A DNA stretch of 64,000 nucleotides, from contig OX352762.1 in assembly GCA_947095585.1 (NCBI GenBank), positions 96,756,249 through 96,820,248 of the forward strand, in the 5' to 3' direction. The DNA is from Nephrocerus scutellatus. Taxonomy: Eukaryota; Arthropoda; Insecta; Diptera; Pipunculidae. Positions 11,537-23,090 of this stretch are shown piece after piece (within the stretch, counting starts at the first letter, position 1; each line of letters starts with the position of its first letter). The position numbers and the translations under genes were made by a program. Below the pieces are notes generated by a model that worked only from the letters and a program-made list of their open reading frames with translations, searched no databases and was not told where the DNA came from.

Positions 11537-13530
11537 GGTTAGCCATTAACAGAATAGGAAGAATAACACAGGATGCTCTAGAATTGCAGGTGGCCGTAAC
11601 TATCTCTGACTGATGGAAGTTCCATCAAATCTCCACGTGGTAGCCGCCGGTAATTTTCCTCCAAATACAGGAAAAGCTAAATGATCGGGCTAGTCCCTTC
11701 AAAGGAGAAGTAAGGTTGGCGCGAGGCCAATAACCTCGCCCGTAAAAAACCATAATACGGAACCCCAAATCAGTATCGGATACACTGATGAACGACGACG
11801 ACAACGGCAACGAAAACGGCTAAACGATTTAAGAATTTTCTCATGGAACGTACGCTCACTTTATAGAGCTCGAGCTGCACAACAGCTAGCCGATACCCTG
11901 GCCAAATATAATGCTGACATAGCAGTTATTCAGGAGATGCGATGAACGGGAAATGGTGTCTTACAAACATCAGAATATGACATATATTAAAGCTGTCATG
12001 CAAGACATCATAAGCTCGGGGTGGGGTTTCTAGTCAGCAAAACAATGAAACCCACCTTTATCGGCTTTAAAGCAGTAAATGAACGGCTATGCACCCTTCG
12101 CGTGCGGGGTAGATTTAAAAACACAAGCCTCATAAACGTTCACGCATCTACAGAGGATTCCCCAAATGACGAAAAAGAAGAATTCTTTGAATCAGTCGAA
12201 CATGCCTGTCCTCAGTTGCTCATGGGTCCACTATTAAGCCTATCTTCGGACGTATTAACCAATTCAGAGATTCCTTCTTTAGCCGTACGATAGTTATGTG
12301 GAACGAATTGCCTGATTCTGTGTTTCCGCATGTATATGATCTGATGTCATTATATAAAAAAAAAGTATGACGTAAAAACCATTCAGGGGGATATGAATGC
12401 CAAAATAGGTAGGGAGCCAGTATTCAGGCATTGGCACCCATAGCTTACACGAGAACACTAAGGACAATGGACAACGAGTCATAGAGATGGCAGCAAGCAA
12501 TAATTTGGTCGTTGCGAGTACACGGTTTGCGCGTAAAAATATCCACAAAGCCACCTGGGTATCTCCTGATGGAGCCACTATAAACCAGATAGATCACGTA
12601 TTGATAGACCGCCGCCGCAACCCGAATCTGATGACGGTACGAACGTACTGAGGTGCCAACGTCGACTCGGACCACTATCTTGTTGGTATGGTGCTCCGAG
12701 CGCGGATTGCATCATCAAGAAAGACAGCATCCGCGAATCAGATTCGAGTTAACACGGCTGCCCTTCGCAACGAAGAGACCAGAAACAAACAATTATCCTT
12801 CAAGAGAGAATAGCCCCATACACTTAAGAGATCATTGGTCGAAACCAGTGTGGCTTCATCCCAGGCAAATCAACAACTGATCAGATCAGATGAGAGTGGA
12901 GCGCAAATTTGAAGTAGTGCAATCCTTTAACTATCTCGGGTCAACTGTAGTAGCATATAACAGCATTTGATCAGAAATACGCACACGATTGCTTAAAGTC
13001 AACAAAGCCTACTATAGTCTGTCAGGACTCTTCAAATCCAGGAATTTAACCATAACATTCAAGCTGCTGTTATAAATGTATAATGGTCATACCAGTACTA
13101 ACATGTGGATCCGAGACTTGGGTGCTTAGCAAAAAGTACTCTTAGCCCCGTTCGAGAGACAAGTCTTACGGAGAATTGTTGGCCCCGTATGTGAGGAAGG
13201 ACGATTCCGGGGACTTTATAATGATGAGGTCTACGAGCGTTACCGCGATGTCGACATCGTGAAGAAAATTAAGCTCGGTAGGTTCCGGTGGGCAGGACAC
13301 CTAGCTCGCATGAGCGAAGAGGATCCTGCTCGGAAAGTCCTTTGCGGCAGGACTTATGGAACACGACAGCGAGGCCGGCCAAACCTACGCTGGAAGGATG
13401 GCGTATACCAGGACGCCCAGAGTTTAGGGATGCCAAACAGGATGACATCGGCTCGAAATCGGGACCGGTGGAGTGACTTTTTGCGGGAGGCCAGGTCCGG
13501 ACCCCGGTTGTAGAGCCAAATATGATGACG
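11537..13530 (+). mobile_element. Family A non-LTR retrotransposon, both ends present, internally deleted
   Basis: Begins with the family's 5' region (ccattaacagaatagg), continues through the APE-type endonuclease start (about 11825-11945, frame of RIFSWNVRSLYRARAAQQL), and ends with the thumb/tail region (RFRWAGHLARMSEEDPARK, 13280-13335) and tagagccaaatatgatgacg. The reverse-transcriptase core between about 12885 and 12890 is missing. Many stops and a 149-bp family B insertion (12216-12364) disrupt it. A possible short target duplication (atgacg at 11532-11537 and 13525-13530) overlaps the element's own trinucleotide end and is uncertain. Confidence 0.85.
12216..12364 (+). mobile_element. 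Family B non-LTR 3' end inserted into family A
   Basis: Interrupts family A sequence that is contiguous elsewhere (cctcag joined to tatgacg at 20257-20271). The insert matches family B 3' ends at 15295-15400 and 41345-41430 (ccaattcagagattccttc, tatgtggaacgaattgcc) and finishes with an A run before 12365. It is severely 5'-truncated. Confidence 0.75.
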
Positions 13531-13730
13531 ATTCTGACTCGTTTAGTAAAAATGTCTCTAATATACCGTTTCTTGTTCTGAATATTTTCTAAAACTTGAT
13601 TTTGTATTAACCACAAACTACTCTTACTTTCACCATCATTTGTTTTTTCTTTCCTGACATATAACAGGAAAAATATCAATTTTATCTCCTAAAATTATGT
13701 GATTTTAATCTAGTGAACCGCAGTGTATAA

Positions 13731-14675
13731 GCACCAAATCAATTCATTATAAAATAAAAAACTGCCAGGTGTGGGAGCTTCTGTGCATTAACGAATTTCA
13801 CAGACAACTGCCACCAGTACTCGGCTAAAAGCTTAAAATATACTGTACGTACCGCTGATTGTCCCAGCTGTATACACTCCTGTTTCTCTTGTGCTAAGTT
13901 GCGCTTATCTCCATCGTAAAAGCGTCTAATTGTAGAAGCTAAACAAAGCTTTAAAAAAAACTTTCTCCACAGCTCTCATACAGCAAACAAAACTTTACCA
14001 TATACTGTACAACCTCGATAATGTGAACTGTTAAAATTTTAGAGGCCTTCACATTATTGAAAAATATAAAAATAAGAATATATAAAAATATAAATAAAGA
14101 AAACTTTCGGTATCTTAAGAATTTATTTTAAATTTACTTCTAAAAACGAAAGGTGTGTGTATGTGTGTACGCGAATAACTCGAAGACAGTTTATTCGATT
14201 GAGGCAATACTTTTTGTGGGAGTTTTTTACCATAATGACCATAATGGTTTTGGCCACATCATGGAATAGGTCAGACACTTGGATCAAAAGGTCACCGTAC
14301 AGTTTTTTTTTCACAAAATCATGTTTTAATGATTAGTTCAGAATTTTTAAATATTAGCGTCCTAAAATTTTGCATACCTGTGGTATCTAAAAAAACAAGA
14401 ACAGTCAATTTTTTTTAAACCTCACAAATCGTCCAAAGTTTCTATGTTCTCCTTAAATTCTCCTTTAATTTTGCCCATCAATCGCTCCAAAGCAGCTAGT
14501 TAAAAACAAATTATTAATTATTTAATTTTTTAATAAAAAAAATCTATTAAAAGAATACAAATTAAAAGAGTGAAAGCATATATACGAAAATTAAATGAAC
14601 TTGCAAAGTTATACAGACTTGTATCCATTTTTAAAAAATAAGTTTCTGAAATTATAGTGAACAATGCCTTCCGTG
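13731..14675. other. No recognised gene; possible short inverted repeat
   Basis: AT-rich. A 10-bp inverted pair, ataatgtgaa (14018-14027) and ttcacattat (14048-14057), lies after aacctcg and may be a remnant of a pogo/Tigger-like terminus, but this is weak. No coding region seen. Confidence 0.35.
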
Positions 14676-14679
14676 GATT

Positions 14680-15480
14680 TTTGTACGCTGTCTGCACTCT
14701 TCGTCGCAAGTGGAACTTGCACAACAACGTTAAGCATGTTAAATTCTGACCTTGACAGCATAACAAGTTGGGGACTACATAATAAAGTTGAATTTAACGC
14801 TTTTAAAACTCAATGCTGTCCTCTGTCGTCCAAGCGTAATTTCAACCCCCAACATTTATCCGTGAATGGATCTTGCATCGAAGAAACTGAAAAACTGGCA
14901 ATTCTCGGTATGTTCGTCAACAACAAGCTTCGTTGGAACGACTACATATTTGCCGTTGCCAAGAATGCTGCGAAATGTTTAGGTTTCCTAAAACGGTGCA
15001 ATATGTACTTTGCTCTTTCAGATCTGGCTACTCTTTACAAGACATATATTCTCCCTTAACTTGAATACAACTGTATTGTCTGGGCAGGTGTTCCGAAGAC
15101 CACATTGCATCTGCTCGATAGAATTAAGAACCGCGCGATAAAACTTATTGGTGACGTAAATATCGCGAAAGAAATCAAATCGCTTGAACATCGTATGAAT
15201 GTTACTGTTTTATTTCTTTTCTATAAGCGGTGTTCAAAAGAAATATCCAGATCCCTCCCACGCATCCTCCAACCCAACCGCAATACCCGTGCCTTAACTA
15301 TGGTCAATTCAGAGATTCCTTATTTAGCCGCGCAATAATTATGTGGAATGAATTTCCCGACTCTATGTTTCCCGCATTTGTATGATCTGCAGTCACTCAA
15401 GACACATGTGCATAGACATAGAGAAAATTTTGTTTGTACAATGCCAATTGGCATATTTTTTAAAGCCAACTCGTAATTTT
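14680..15480 (+). mobile_element. Family B non-LTR retrotransposon fragment (RT end to 3' region)
   Basis: Plus-strand frames carry LNSDLDSITSWGLHNKVEFN, then EETEKLAILGMFVNNKLRWN, AAKCLGFLKRCNMYFALSDL, a stop at about 15057, and EYNCIVWAGVPKTTLHLLDR with NRAIKLIGD. This is the thumb region of a Jockey/CR1-like reverse transcriptase, which lacks RNase H. The YADD core is absent, so the copy is 5'-truncated. Nonsense changes and the in-frame stop mark it as dead. The 3' end is near 15460-15480. Confidence 0.85.
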
Positions 15481-16335
15481 TATAAGCTTTTCAATTTTTC
15501 TCAAGAAGCTTTGGTGTGCATTCAGAAATCCTGAAATATTAAAAACAACCAACATTCGCCTAAAAGTATACTTAAAGAAATACATTGCTTGCAATCGATA
15601 GTTCGGAGTACAAATCTCTTATCTGGGGCTCCCATATAATTTTCTTCAAAATTACTCACTGACTGGAGAATTTATAGAAGAAAATTTGAATTTTTATGGG
15701 TTGTTTTGTATGAATTCACTTAACTCATAGCCACAAAGTTCATGTTTTAGTCGTTAAAGATATGTAGGTTGCTTTAGGTTACTTTGATTTATGAAAACAG
15801 TACAGTTGTTAGATTGAACGGGTATACTACACATTTTTCTGATCGAACATTGGAACATGTACACTTAACCGTTGAATGAAAGCTAAATGCTTTATGTCAC
15901 ATAACGCTACGCAAGCAGCACGCACACATCATCTCGACATCGTTATGCACGAATATGGAAAATCAGAATATTTCAGATGGTCTGGGAAAATGAATTTGAA
16001 ACAACTCTAAGTGAATGTCTTTATTGTTTCAGTCATTACTGGAAGAAGCAATGTATAACTAAGGTCAGCGGTACTCCAATGGAAATTATTTAGTTACAAA
16101 ATAAAAAATAAAAAAATAATCGTTCGATAATTTGATATGTAGTGATTTGTACTCGTTCTTTTAATTGACTATATCAAAATGAATTAACTGCTCAATATTT
16201 GTTTAGATCTCGGACAGACAGAAAAGATGAACTAGTAAGAGTTAAAGGTAAGATAATGTCAAGATCAGCAAAGAATATCGATGGGGTCTTTATTTTGTAA
16301 TCAAAAGTTTTACAACTGAATTTGACAACCTTATA
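15481..16335. other. No recognised gene
   Basis: AT-rich intergenic sequence between a LINE fragment and a small MITE. No coding or RNA feature seen. Confidence 0.45.
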
Positions 16336-16339
16336 TATA

Positions 16340-16501
16340 CAGGGTGTATCCGTTAAGGTGGCAAATACTTAAAGGGATGATTCCTTGGTTGATTTCGTAA
16401 GTAAAATCGTATGGGTGGGGGTCTATTTTCACCCCCTGCGGTGTACGTAGCGTTTTGATGCGAAGAGAATTACTTTTGGTTTTACATCACTGTACACCCT
16501 G
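16340..16501. mobile_element. Small TA-flanked MITE with CAGGGTGTA termini, 162 bp
   Basis: Ends are CAGGGTGTA and TACACCCTG, flanked by TA on each side (16338-16339, 16502-16503). A related copy in opposite orientation lies at 59801-59975 and shares internal blocks such as acttaaagggatga, aaatcgtatggg and gtgtacgtagcgtttt. No coding capacity. A Tc1/mariner relationship is inferred from the TA. Confidence 0.75.
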
Positions 16502-16689
16502 TAACTCTTGAAGGCTTCTAGCTTCAAAGTCACTGTTGGTCATTTTTGAAATAAAATTAAATTTTTAATGTCGAGCAATGTACTAACCAATGAAAAATGA
16601 AAAATGAGTGGAAATGTATTTGGAATGGAGTAAACTGAACTCCACTCATTTATGTCCATTATGGGCGTAGGACGGAAGGGGGTTCAATC

Positions 16690-17180
16690 CACGCATATCG
16701 ATCTTCTTCTTCTTTTTTCTACCTTCTTTGCTATTTTTGCTTCTTTGTTTATTAGCCTCTCAAGTCTTTGTTCAATGTGCACACATTTATGCGCCATAAG
16801 ACAAATATCGTCACCACATTTCAGATAGAGCTGCATCCCGATGCTTGGGCGCCAGTTGATACAGTTGGACGCTTCCAAATTGGTCTGCGTCGTGACTCTA
16901 TTCAGTACTGCTAGTGAGAGAACACTTCTCTGTCTAGCACCTCTCTTTATGTCGAATTTAGCACTTTCCCGACCCGAAGCATTTGTGTAGGGTCTCTAAT
17001 GATTATAATGAGTTCTTTGATTATTTTGTGTGTACTACCCATATTTTGAAATATTGTCTTCAATGCAGATCTATGGATTATGTAAAGTTCAGTTCTAAAG
17101 TCGACGAAGAGACTCAATAATTAATCGAAGGGTATTAATATGGTCGACGCATGGTTTAATTCCCATAAAGCCAGCCTCCT
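16690..17180 (-). mobile_element. Family E (RTE-like) reverse transcriptase fragment
   Basis: Minus-strand frames give RPYYPFDY-like and FRTELYI remnants, then VLDREVFS, TTQTNLEASNCINW and CGDDICLMAHKCVHIEQRLE with NKEAKIAKKVEK. Related RTE-type RTs have a FADDICLL motif followed by a helix and NKEA; here the first residues of the catalytic box are changed (CGDD), which would probably inactivate it. It covers the palm to thumb region and is broken by frameshifts. The same family appears at 25965-26700. Confidence 0.75.
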
Positions 17181-17229
17181 TTCGACGTAGAAGTGTTTAC
17201 TTAGTTGGGGATATTAAACGTAATATTAT

Positions 17230-17550
17230 TAATATATTTTTGAAAATATGAGTGGCGAAGCCATATTCACACACTATATGTTCATGTGGTGTTCAGATAA
17301 GTTTTTGTTTTTTTGGGACCCAGTAGATGGCGTTGGAGTGGAGATATTGGTGCATGTATGTGACAACATCATACCTAAGCTAAATTAACCATATGTTCAC
17401 TTTGTGCTCCCAAAGGTTTATCTCTTTTTTGAGCATCGTATCGGGCGCTGGAGTCGAGATATTTTTGAAAATGTGTAAAAATGTGTAAAAGGCACACCAT
17501 ATGTTTGTATCCTATAAGTTTATGATTTTTTTGGTTAATAGTTATTTCGT
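17230..17550 (+). repeat. Degenerate tandem repeat, period roughly 120-130 bp
   Basis: Three related stretches begin near 17272, 17385 and 17497 with ccatatgttca- or ccatatgttt-like words. They continue with a T-rich run, then ggcgttggagtggagatatt (17328-17347) or the similar gggcgctggagtcgagatat (17443-17462). The third unit is truncated. Function unknown. Confidence 0.5.
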
Positions 17551-19845
17551 TTTACACAAACAAAGTGTTGCGGAGTAAGTTTTGTCGAGTTTCTTTATTA
17601 TAGGTTACTAGTTGTGAACCCCGGCGTTACCAGAGACCCGCCGACCATCACCACCAAGATACCGTTAAGACCCACCAAGACTAAAATAACAAGCGCTCTC
17701 TTGCTGCTCCTCGCTTACACGCTACTGACCGAACCAAGCTGACCGCTCCCCCACTGAAACTACCACACACCACTGAGCCTCACCCCCACCTACCTGCCAC
17801 TGACCCAAAATTGTAGCCTATAACGTGTCAGAATTGTGACTTCCAAATTTCCAATTTTCTAGGTTCCTATAATCATCCCGAATCCCATTTTTCATGGTGT
17901 CCCATCTCTCGCGAAAGTCTGACATTGTCATTGCGTTTGTAAGAGGAAGACGGGTCTTGTGCCGGTAGCGGTGCGCTCGGTAGCTGATACAAATTTATAT
18001 ATATATATCCAAAGAAACAGCTTTCGAATCACGGAGCTATTCATAGGACTGGCCTCTTTACTAGAAAAGAAATAAAATTCAAAGATAATACCAACAGTTA
18101 TTAGTTACCAACAATTCTTTCTAATAGCCTAAATAACTTAATACATTCAGCAAACTTCTTTAAAACATTTTCCTACTTACATCCGGGAACTATATAGACT
18201 ACCGTTCATGTTTAAAACTATTCTAATTTATTAAAAGCAAGCATACCTGTCCAAAATTATGCATTCGTTGATAGGTGTTATTAAAACTAATCCACCATGG
18301 TCACAGTTAAAAGACAATGCCTCAAATGGCCTTCTTATGAAGCTGCGAATTATAGTAAATGGGTGAGTCACATTTGACATCTCTGACATCTCATAAAGCA
18401 TACGTATTTGTTCTGAGTTGGTCTATTAATTTTTCTATTTAACAATAAATCTATTCTTTTGTAACGAAAATATCTAAAAGTATTAAAAACATAAATCACA
18501 ATTCCTATTTGAATGTTGTTCTTGCTTTTCACCAGCAACAGTTACTAAGTACAATACAGGAAATGTGCTAACTGATTAACTAGCGCATTAGGTACTCATC
18601 ACAACATTAGTTATGTGTCATGTTTGCTGTGTAATAAAAAAAGCAAGACAATTGGCAAGTACACGAGCGGATTTTTTTAACATTTTTAGCAGATTCGTGC
18701 TTTGTTATGCAAATATCTGCAACAACAAAAGGTTAAAAACCCGCAATATAATTAAAATACTAACGATTTGGATGCTAAGTTGTTTTATCTGATTTGTCAC
18801 ATCACAATCAGATTTTACATCACAAAAAAGTTTAAAAAAATTAAAAAAAATTAAAAATCTTTGCAAATTTGTAATGAGAGTGAATTAGGCTAAAGCCTAG
18901 TGATTTTTATTAGCCAATATAAATTCACTACCAACCTATAAGACTTTCATCAGATAAGAGCAAGTATTCGGAATAATGAAGGCAATTGCAACTGAACTTT
19001 TGGTTCAGTTTGCTATTTGGGAAAGTTCACACCAAGCAGACTGTTTGTGGGTGCTTTGCCTGGGAGAAACCGTAAATTCATGCTTTCAATTGGATTTGGA
19101 ATTTCATTCATATTTCAATGCATTCAGTGTGTCAATAAGCCGAGAGGAGAAGAGTTAGTAAGCTTATGGCAGACTAGACCTTAAGTTAGCCAATTAACAG
19201 GTTTTATTTGCGCTCCAATTCCACTTGGTTTTAGGGTTAATGGAATAAATAAAACTAACCGCTGCAACTATTAATTAATTATACTCATATAAATTCCACA
19301 AGACATCCACCATACTCTACCTCTTTAGATGGGAAAATTCAGCGGCATGTAATTGCGATAAAAAAAATTGCCACACGTTGCGAGTATTGGAGTAATATTT
19401 ACACCGACGACATTTTTTGGTATTCAATGGTCTCTTTTATTCGTTATTATATTCATCTTTTGACTCTTGGAAGCATTTAAAAAGACCGACTGTAGTAGAT
19501 TCAGCCATATAATAGATAATGAAATCTCTGCTTTGCTGGACTTGTATAACAGAAAAGAATAGTAAGTCAAGAGCACTCGTAAAAAAGGAGATTCTGCTTT
19601 TGACAAAGTAATAGTGTAAAAAAAAGTAAATATAAAGCAACTTTCGATTGGATTTAATGATTTATTAAGCTTTGTAATTGTTGAATGCATCGGTGACGCT
19701 AGCCGCATCCAGTATCCAGTTGTTACAAATTAAATGACTTATTGGTTTGATGCTGGTATATAAGTTCGGTCTCCTTATTAATTTATTTTCTTCGGTAGAC
19801 TTATTCTATTCTCAAATGACTGTTTGACTGACTAAAAAATGGTAG
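17551..19845. other. No recognised gene; contains a C-rich block
   Basis: A strikingly C-rich stretch at about 17625-17815 stands out from the AT-rich surroundings and has no long open frame. The remainder is AT-rich. Short open frames at 18976-19158 (plus) and 19424-19708 (minus) have no recognisable motif. Confidence 0.45.
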
Positions 19846-19849
19846 GCTG

Positions 19850-22373
19850 TGTCGTCTACACGGCAACGAAAACGGCTAAACGATTTAAGAATTTTCTCAT
19901 GGAACGTATGCTCACTGTATAGAGCTCAAGCTGCACAGCAGCTAGCCGATACTATGTCCATATATAATGCTGACATAACAGCAATTCAGGACATGCGATG
20001 GAAGGGGAATGGTGTCTTACGAAAATCAGAAAATGACATATACATATTACAGCTGTATTGCAAGACATTATGTGCTCGGGGGTTTCTAGTCAGCCAAAGA
20101 ATGAAACCCACCGTTATCGGCTTTAAAGAAGTAAATAAACAGCTATGCACCCTTCGCGTGCGGGGCAGATTTAAAAACATAAGCCTCACGCACCAACAGA
20201 AGATTCCCCAGATGATGAAAAAGACTTTGAATCAGTTGAACGGGAACTCCATCCCTGTCCTCAGTATGACGTTAAAATTATATGAATATCCAAAATAGGT
20301 AGGGATTCAGTATTCAGGCAGTACATTGGCACCCTTAGCTAACACCAGAACACTAATGACAATGGCAGCAAGCAATATTTAGTTGGGTAACTCCTGATAG
20401 AGCCACTCGCAACCAGTGAGACCACGTATTGATAGACCGCTTCCACAACCCGAACCCGATGACGGTACGAACGTACCGAGGTGCGACTCGACTCGGACCA
20501 CTACCTTGTTGGTATGGTGCTCCGAGCGCGGATTGCATCATCAAGAAAGACAGCATCCGAAAATAGATTCGATTCAACACGACTGCCCTTTGGAATGAAA
20601 AGACCAGAAACAGCTACGGTCAAGCGAAGAGACGCACCCTAAATGCAGGAAGATTAAGTCCTGGGGCTGAGATGCCGGGCGTAGAACTTAAATGGACATG
20701 CCTTAATAATACTGTCATTAGTACTGCTGCCTACATCTTAGGCAGTATTTGTAGATATCAGAAATACTGCTTCGATGACGAATGTAAGCCAGCGACTGAA
20801 CGTAAGAATGTTGCGTACAAATTCATGCAACAATCTCATAGAATGCGGGCAAGCGAAGATGAATGGAAACAGCTCAGAAGATATGAAAAAACAGTTCACC
20901 GGCGAAAGAAAGCAGCCTTGGAGAAGAAACTCGTGTGTGAACTAGAACAGTACAGAGAGCGGGGACTGCACCAGGCACGGAAGTTCTACCGAAGAGACCG
21001 CGGTATGAGGCAATATACACCGCGATGCACATACTGCAAAGACAAAGAGAGTAATCTGATTACCGATCTCAAAGGCATCTTAGAGCGATGGGGAGAGCAC
21101 TTTCATTAGTTGCTTATTGGCCTGCTAACTGAGGAATTGGAGGCTCCACCAATGACCGAAGACCACATTATGCTTTCGTCACCAGGCATAGACGAAGTTA
21201 GCAGAGCGATAAATCGGCTTAAAAATAATAAGGCCCCGGGATCTGATGGCATCACAGCGGAGCTAATTAAAACACGAGGCCCGCAATACACCAAGTCATG
21301 AACTAATAGTGCACGTATGGGAGGAAGAAGCGATGCGAAAAGACTGGCGAAGAGGCATCCTGTGCCCCATACATAAGAAAGGAGATATCGCAACCTGCAG
21401 CAATTATCGTGGTATAACGTTGTTGAGTACCGCGTACTAGATTTTCTCCTCTATCCTTCAAGACAGGATAACCCCATACGCTAAAGGGATCATTGGCCCA
21501 TACCAATGTGGCTTAATCCCAGGCAAATCAACAACTGATCAGATTTACACCCTTAGGCAGTTGATGGAAAAATGTCTAGAGTTTCAAAACTCACTACACC
21601 ATCTTTTTATTGACTTTAAAGCCGCCTATGATAGCATAGCCAGAGTAGAACTTAATAAAGCCATGAGAGAAATCGGCATCCAAAATAAACTGACACAACT
21701 ATAAAGGTTGACCATGAGCAATGTTATAATCCAAGTAAAAATATCCGGATCACTATCAAGCCCATTCAACATCTATAACGGTCTCCGACAAGGGGATGGA
21801 GTAGCCTGCATTCTCTTCAACCTGGCGTTGGAGAAAGTAATCCGAGACTCTGTCGCAATGGCGAGAGGAACAATCCTCTAAAAGTCCATTCAGACACTGG
21901 CTTACGCAGACGATATTGACATTGTTGGTAGAAACCAAAGAGCTGTAGAGGAAGGCGGCACGAAATCTGGGGTTGCACATAAATGGGAGCAAAACAAAGT
22001 ACATGGTGGCCACGTCTGCGAGTGGTAGATCCAACATTGGTCCCGCGATTAAAATAGTGGAGCGTGAATTTGAAGTACTGCAATCCTTTAACTATCTTGC
22101 GTCAACTGCAGCAGCCGATAACAGCATGGAACCAGAAATACGCGCACGGTTGCTTAAAGCCAACAAAGTCTACTATAGTCTGTCAAAACTGTTCAAATCC
22201 AGGAATTTAACCACAACATCCAAGCTGGTATTTAAGACAATGGTCATACCAGTACTAACATATGGATCCGAGACTTGGGTGCTTAGTAAAAAGCATTCTG
22301 ACCTCTTAGCCGCGTTCGAAAGACAAGTCTTACGGAGAATTGTTGGCCCCGTATGAATATGATATGATGAATA
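19850..22373 (+). mobile_element. Family A non-LTR retrotransposon, long copy with endonuclease and RT domains
   Basis: An APE-type endonuclease starts with LRIFSWNVCSLYRAQAAQQL and includes QDMRWKGNG (19870-20300). A basic linker region (MRASEDEWKQLRRYEKTVHR, 20840-20900) is followed by RT motifs: APGSDGITAELIKT (21234-21275), FIDFKAAYDSIAR (21608-21645), GLRQGDGVACILFN (21782-21822) and AYADDIDIVGRN (21900-21937), then MHINGSKTKYMVATSASGR (about 21973-22027). The catalytic YADD is intact, but stops and frameshifts break the frame throughout. After gttggccccgtat (22342-22354) it jumps straight to the 3' terminal aatatgatatgatga, deleting the tail region. The element is non-functional. Confidence 0.9.
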
Positions 22374-22599
22374 CCGACTCATTAATTCTGTTGATAAACG
22401 TTCAATATAGTATTGATCTTTTAAAACCGTAATAGTGTGACACTATTGGGTTTATATTATATCCGATAAGGTTTAATCTTCTTGTTGCTCCAGACATAGT
22501 AAGAACACGATGTTAATGTAGAACTCTGTTTGTTCTTTTTCCGTTTTACTCGAATTGGGTTTTCATCACCATGTCCTTCCACATATGTGGGTATTCATA

Positions 22600-23090
22600 G
22601 TGGCGATGGGCACTATCGAAGAGCTCATTGCTTCAGCTGCGTTTGCTTACCTACTTGTGCAAAGTTTATATTGTTATGCACAGTTCTTTTAGCAGACATT
22701 GCAACAAACTTGTTTTGTTGTACTTTGAATTATGCTGCTATCTTCTTGTCCTAGATTTTTTGTTTGTAAACAGGACATCCACAAAATTTTGCCTTTTGCC
22801 AATTTGTGCAGTAAACTTTTCTGCTGCTGCATTCCTAGGACATCTTTCAGGTTCGTGGTTTCCAACGCATTCGACTCATCGATATCTTATCCTGCAGTTC
22901 GATGCTACATGACCATTTTTTTGACAGTTTTTCACTGTGACTCAGCCTTGAGTCATTCTCAGTAAAGTTCTTGGTTAAGGAGGATTTTCTTCTGGTAGAC
23001 TTCTTGTGCGTTGATGTTCCGGTCGACTTCTACAACAAAACTATTGAACTTCCTGTCTTTCATTTTTTTACTTGAATGGAATTGCTGATG
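22600..23090 (-). mobile_element. Gag-like ORF1 fragment of a non-LTR retrotransposon (CCHC knuckles)
   Basis: The minus-strand frame near 22925-22835 reads CQKNGHVASNCRIRYR, a stop, then VECVGNHEPERCPRNAAAE. This is a CCHC knuckle followed by a second knuckle whose first cysteine codon has become a stop (TGA). Paired knuckles of this type occur in ORF1 of Jockey/I-type LINEs. An upstream segment with FNSFVVEVDRNINAQEVY resembles the region before the knuckles. No adjoining RT is present. The parent family is not known. Confidence 0.65.

Larger units (their letters stand above)
11475..13725. mobile_element. Tc1/mariner-type MITE (about 250 bp) split by a family A element
   Basis: The ends are perfect inverted repeats of each other (11475-11494 and 13706-13725; outer end cactgcggttcactag) and are flanked by TA on both sides (11473-11474, 13726-13727), the Tc1/mariner signature. 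Inside the perfect part, imperfect inverted similarity continues for about 25 bp (aattttaaga against aattttagga). Only about 57 bp on the left and 195 bp on the right belong to the MITE; the middle is a later family A insertion. No transposase is present, so it is non-autonomous. Confidence 0.78.

Noticed and set aside
14011..14072. pogo/Tigger-type terminal inverted repeat
   Set aside because: The inverted pair is only 10 bp with no clear TA duplication or partner end.
19849..20298. Host craniofacial-development-like protein gene
   Set aside because: The similarity of such annotations is to the LINE endonuclease; here it is continuous with a reverse transcriptase and repeated ten times in the window.
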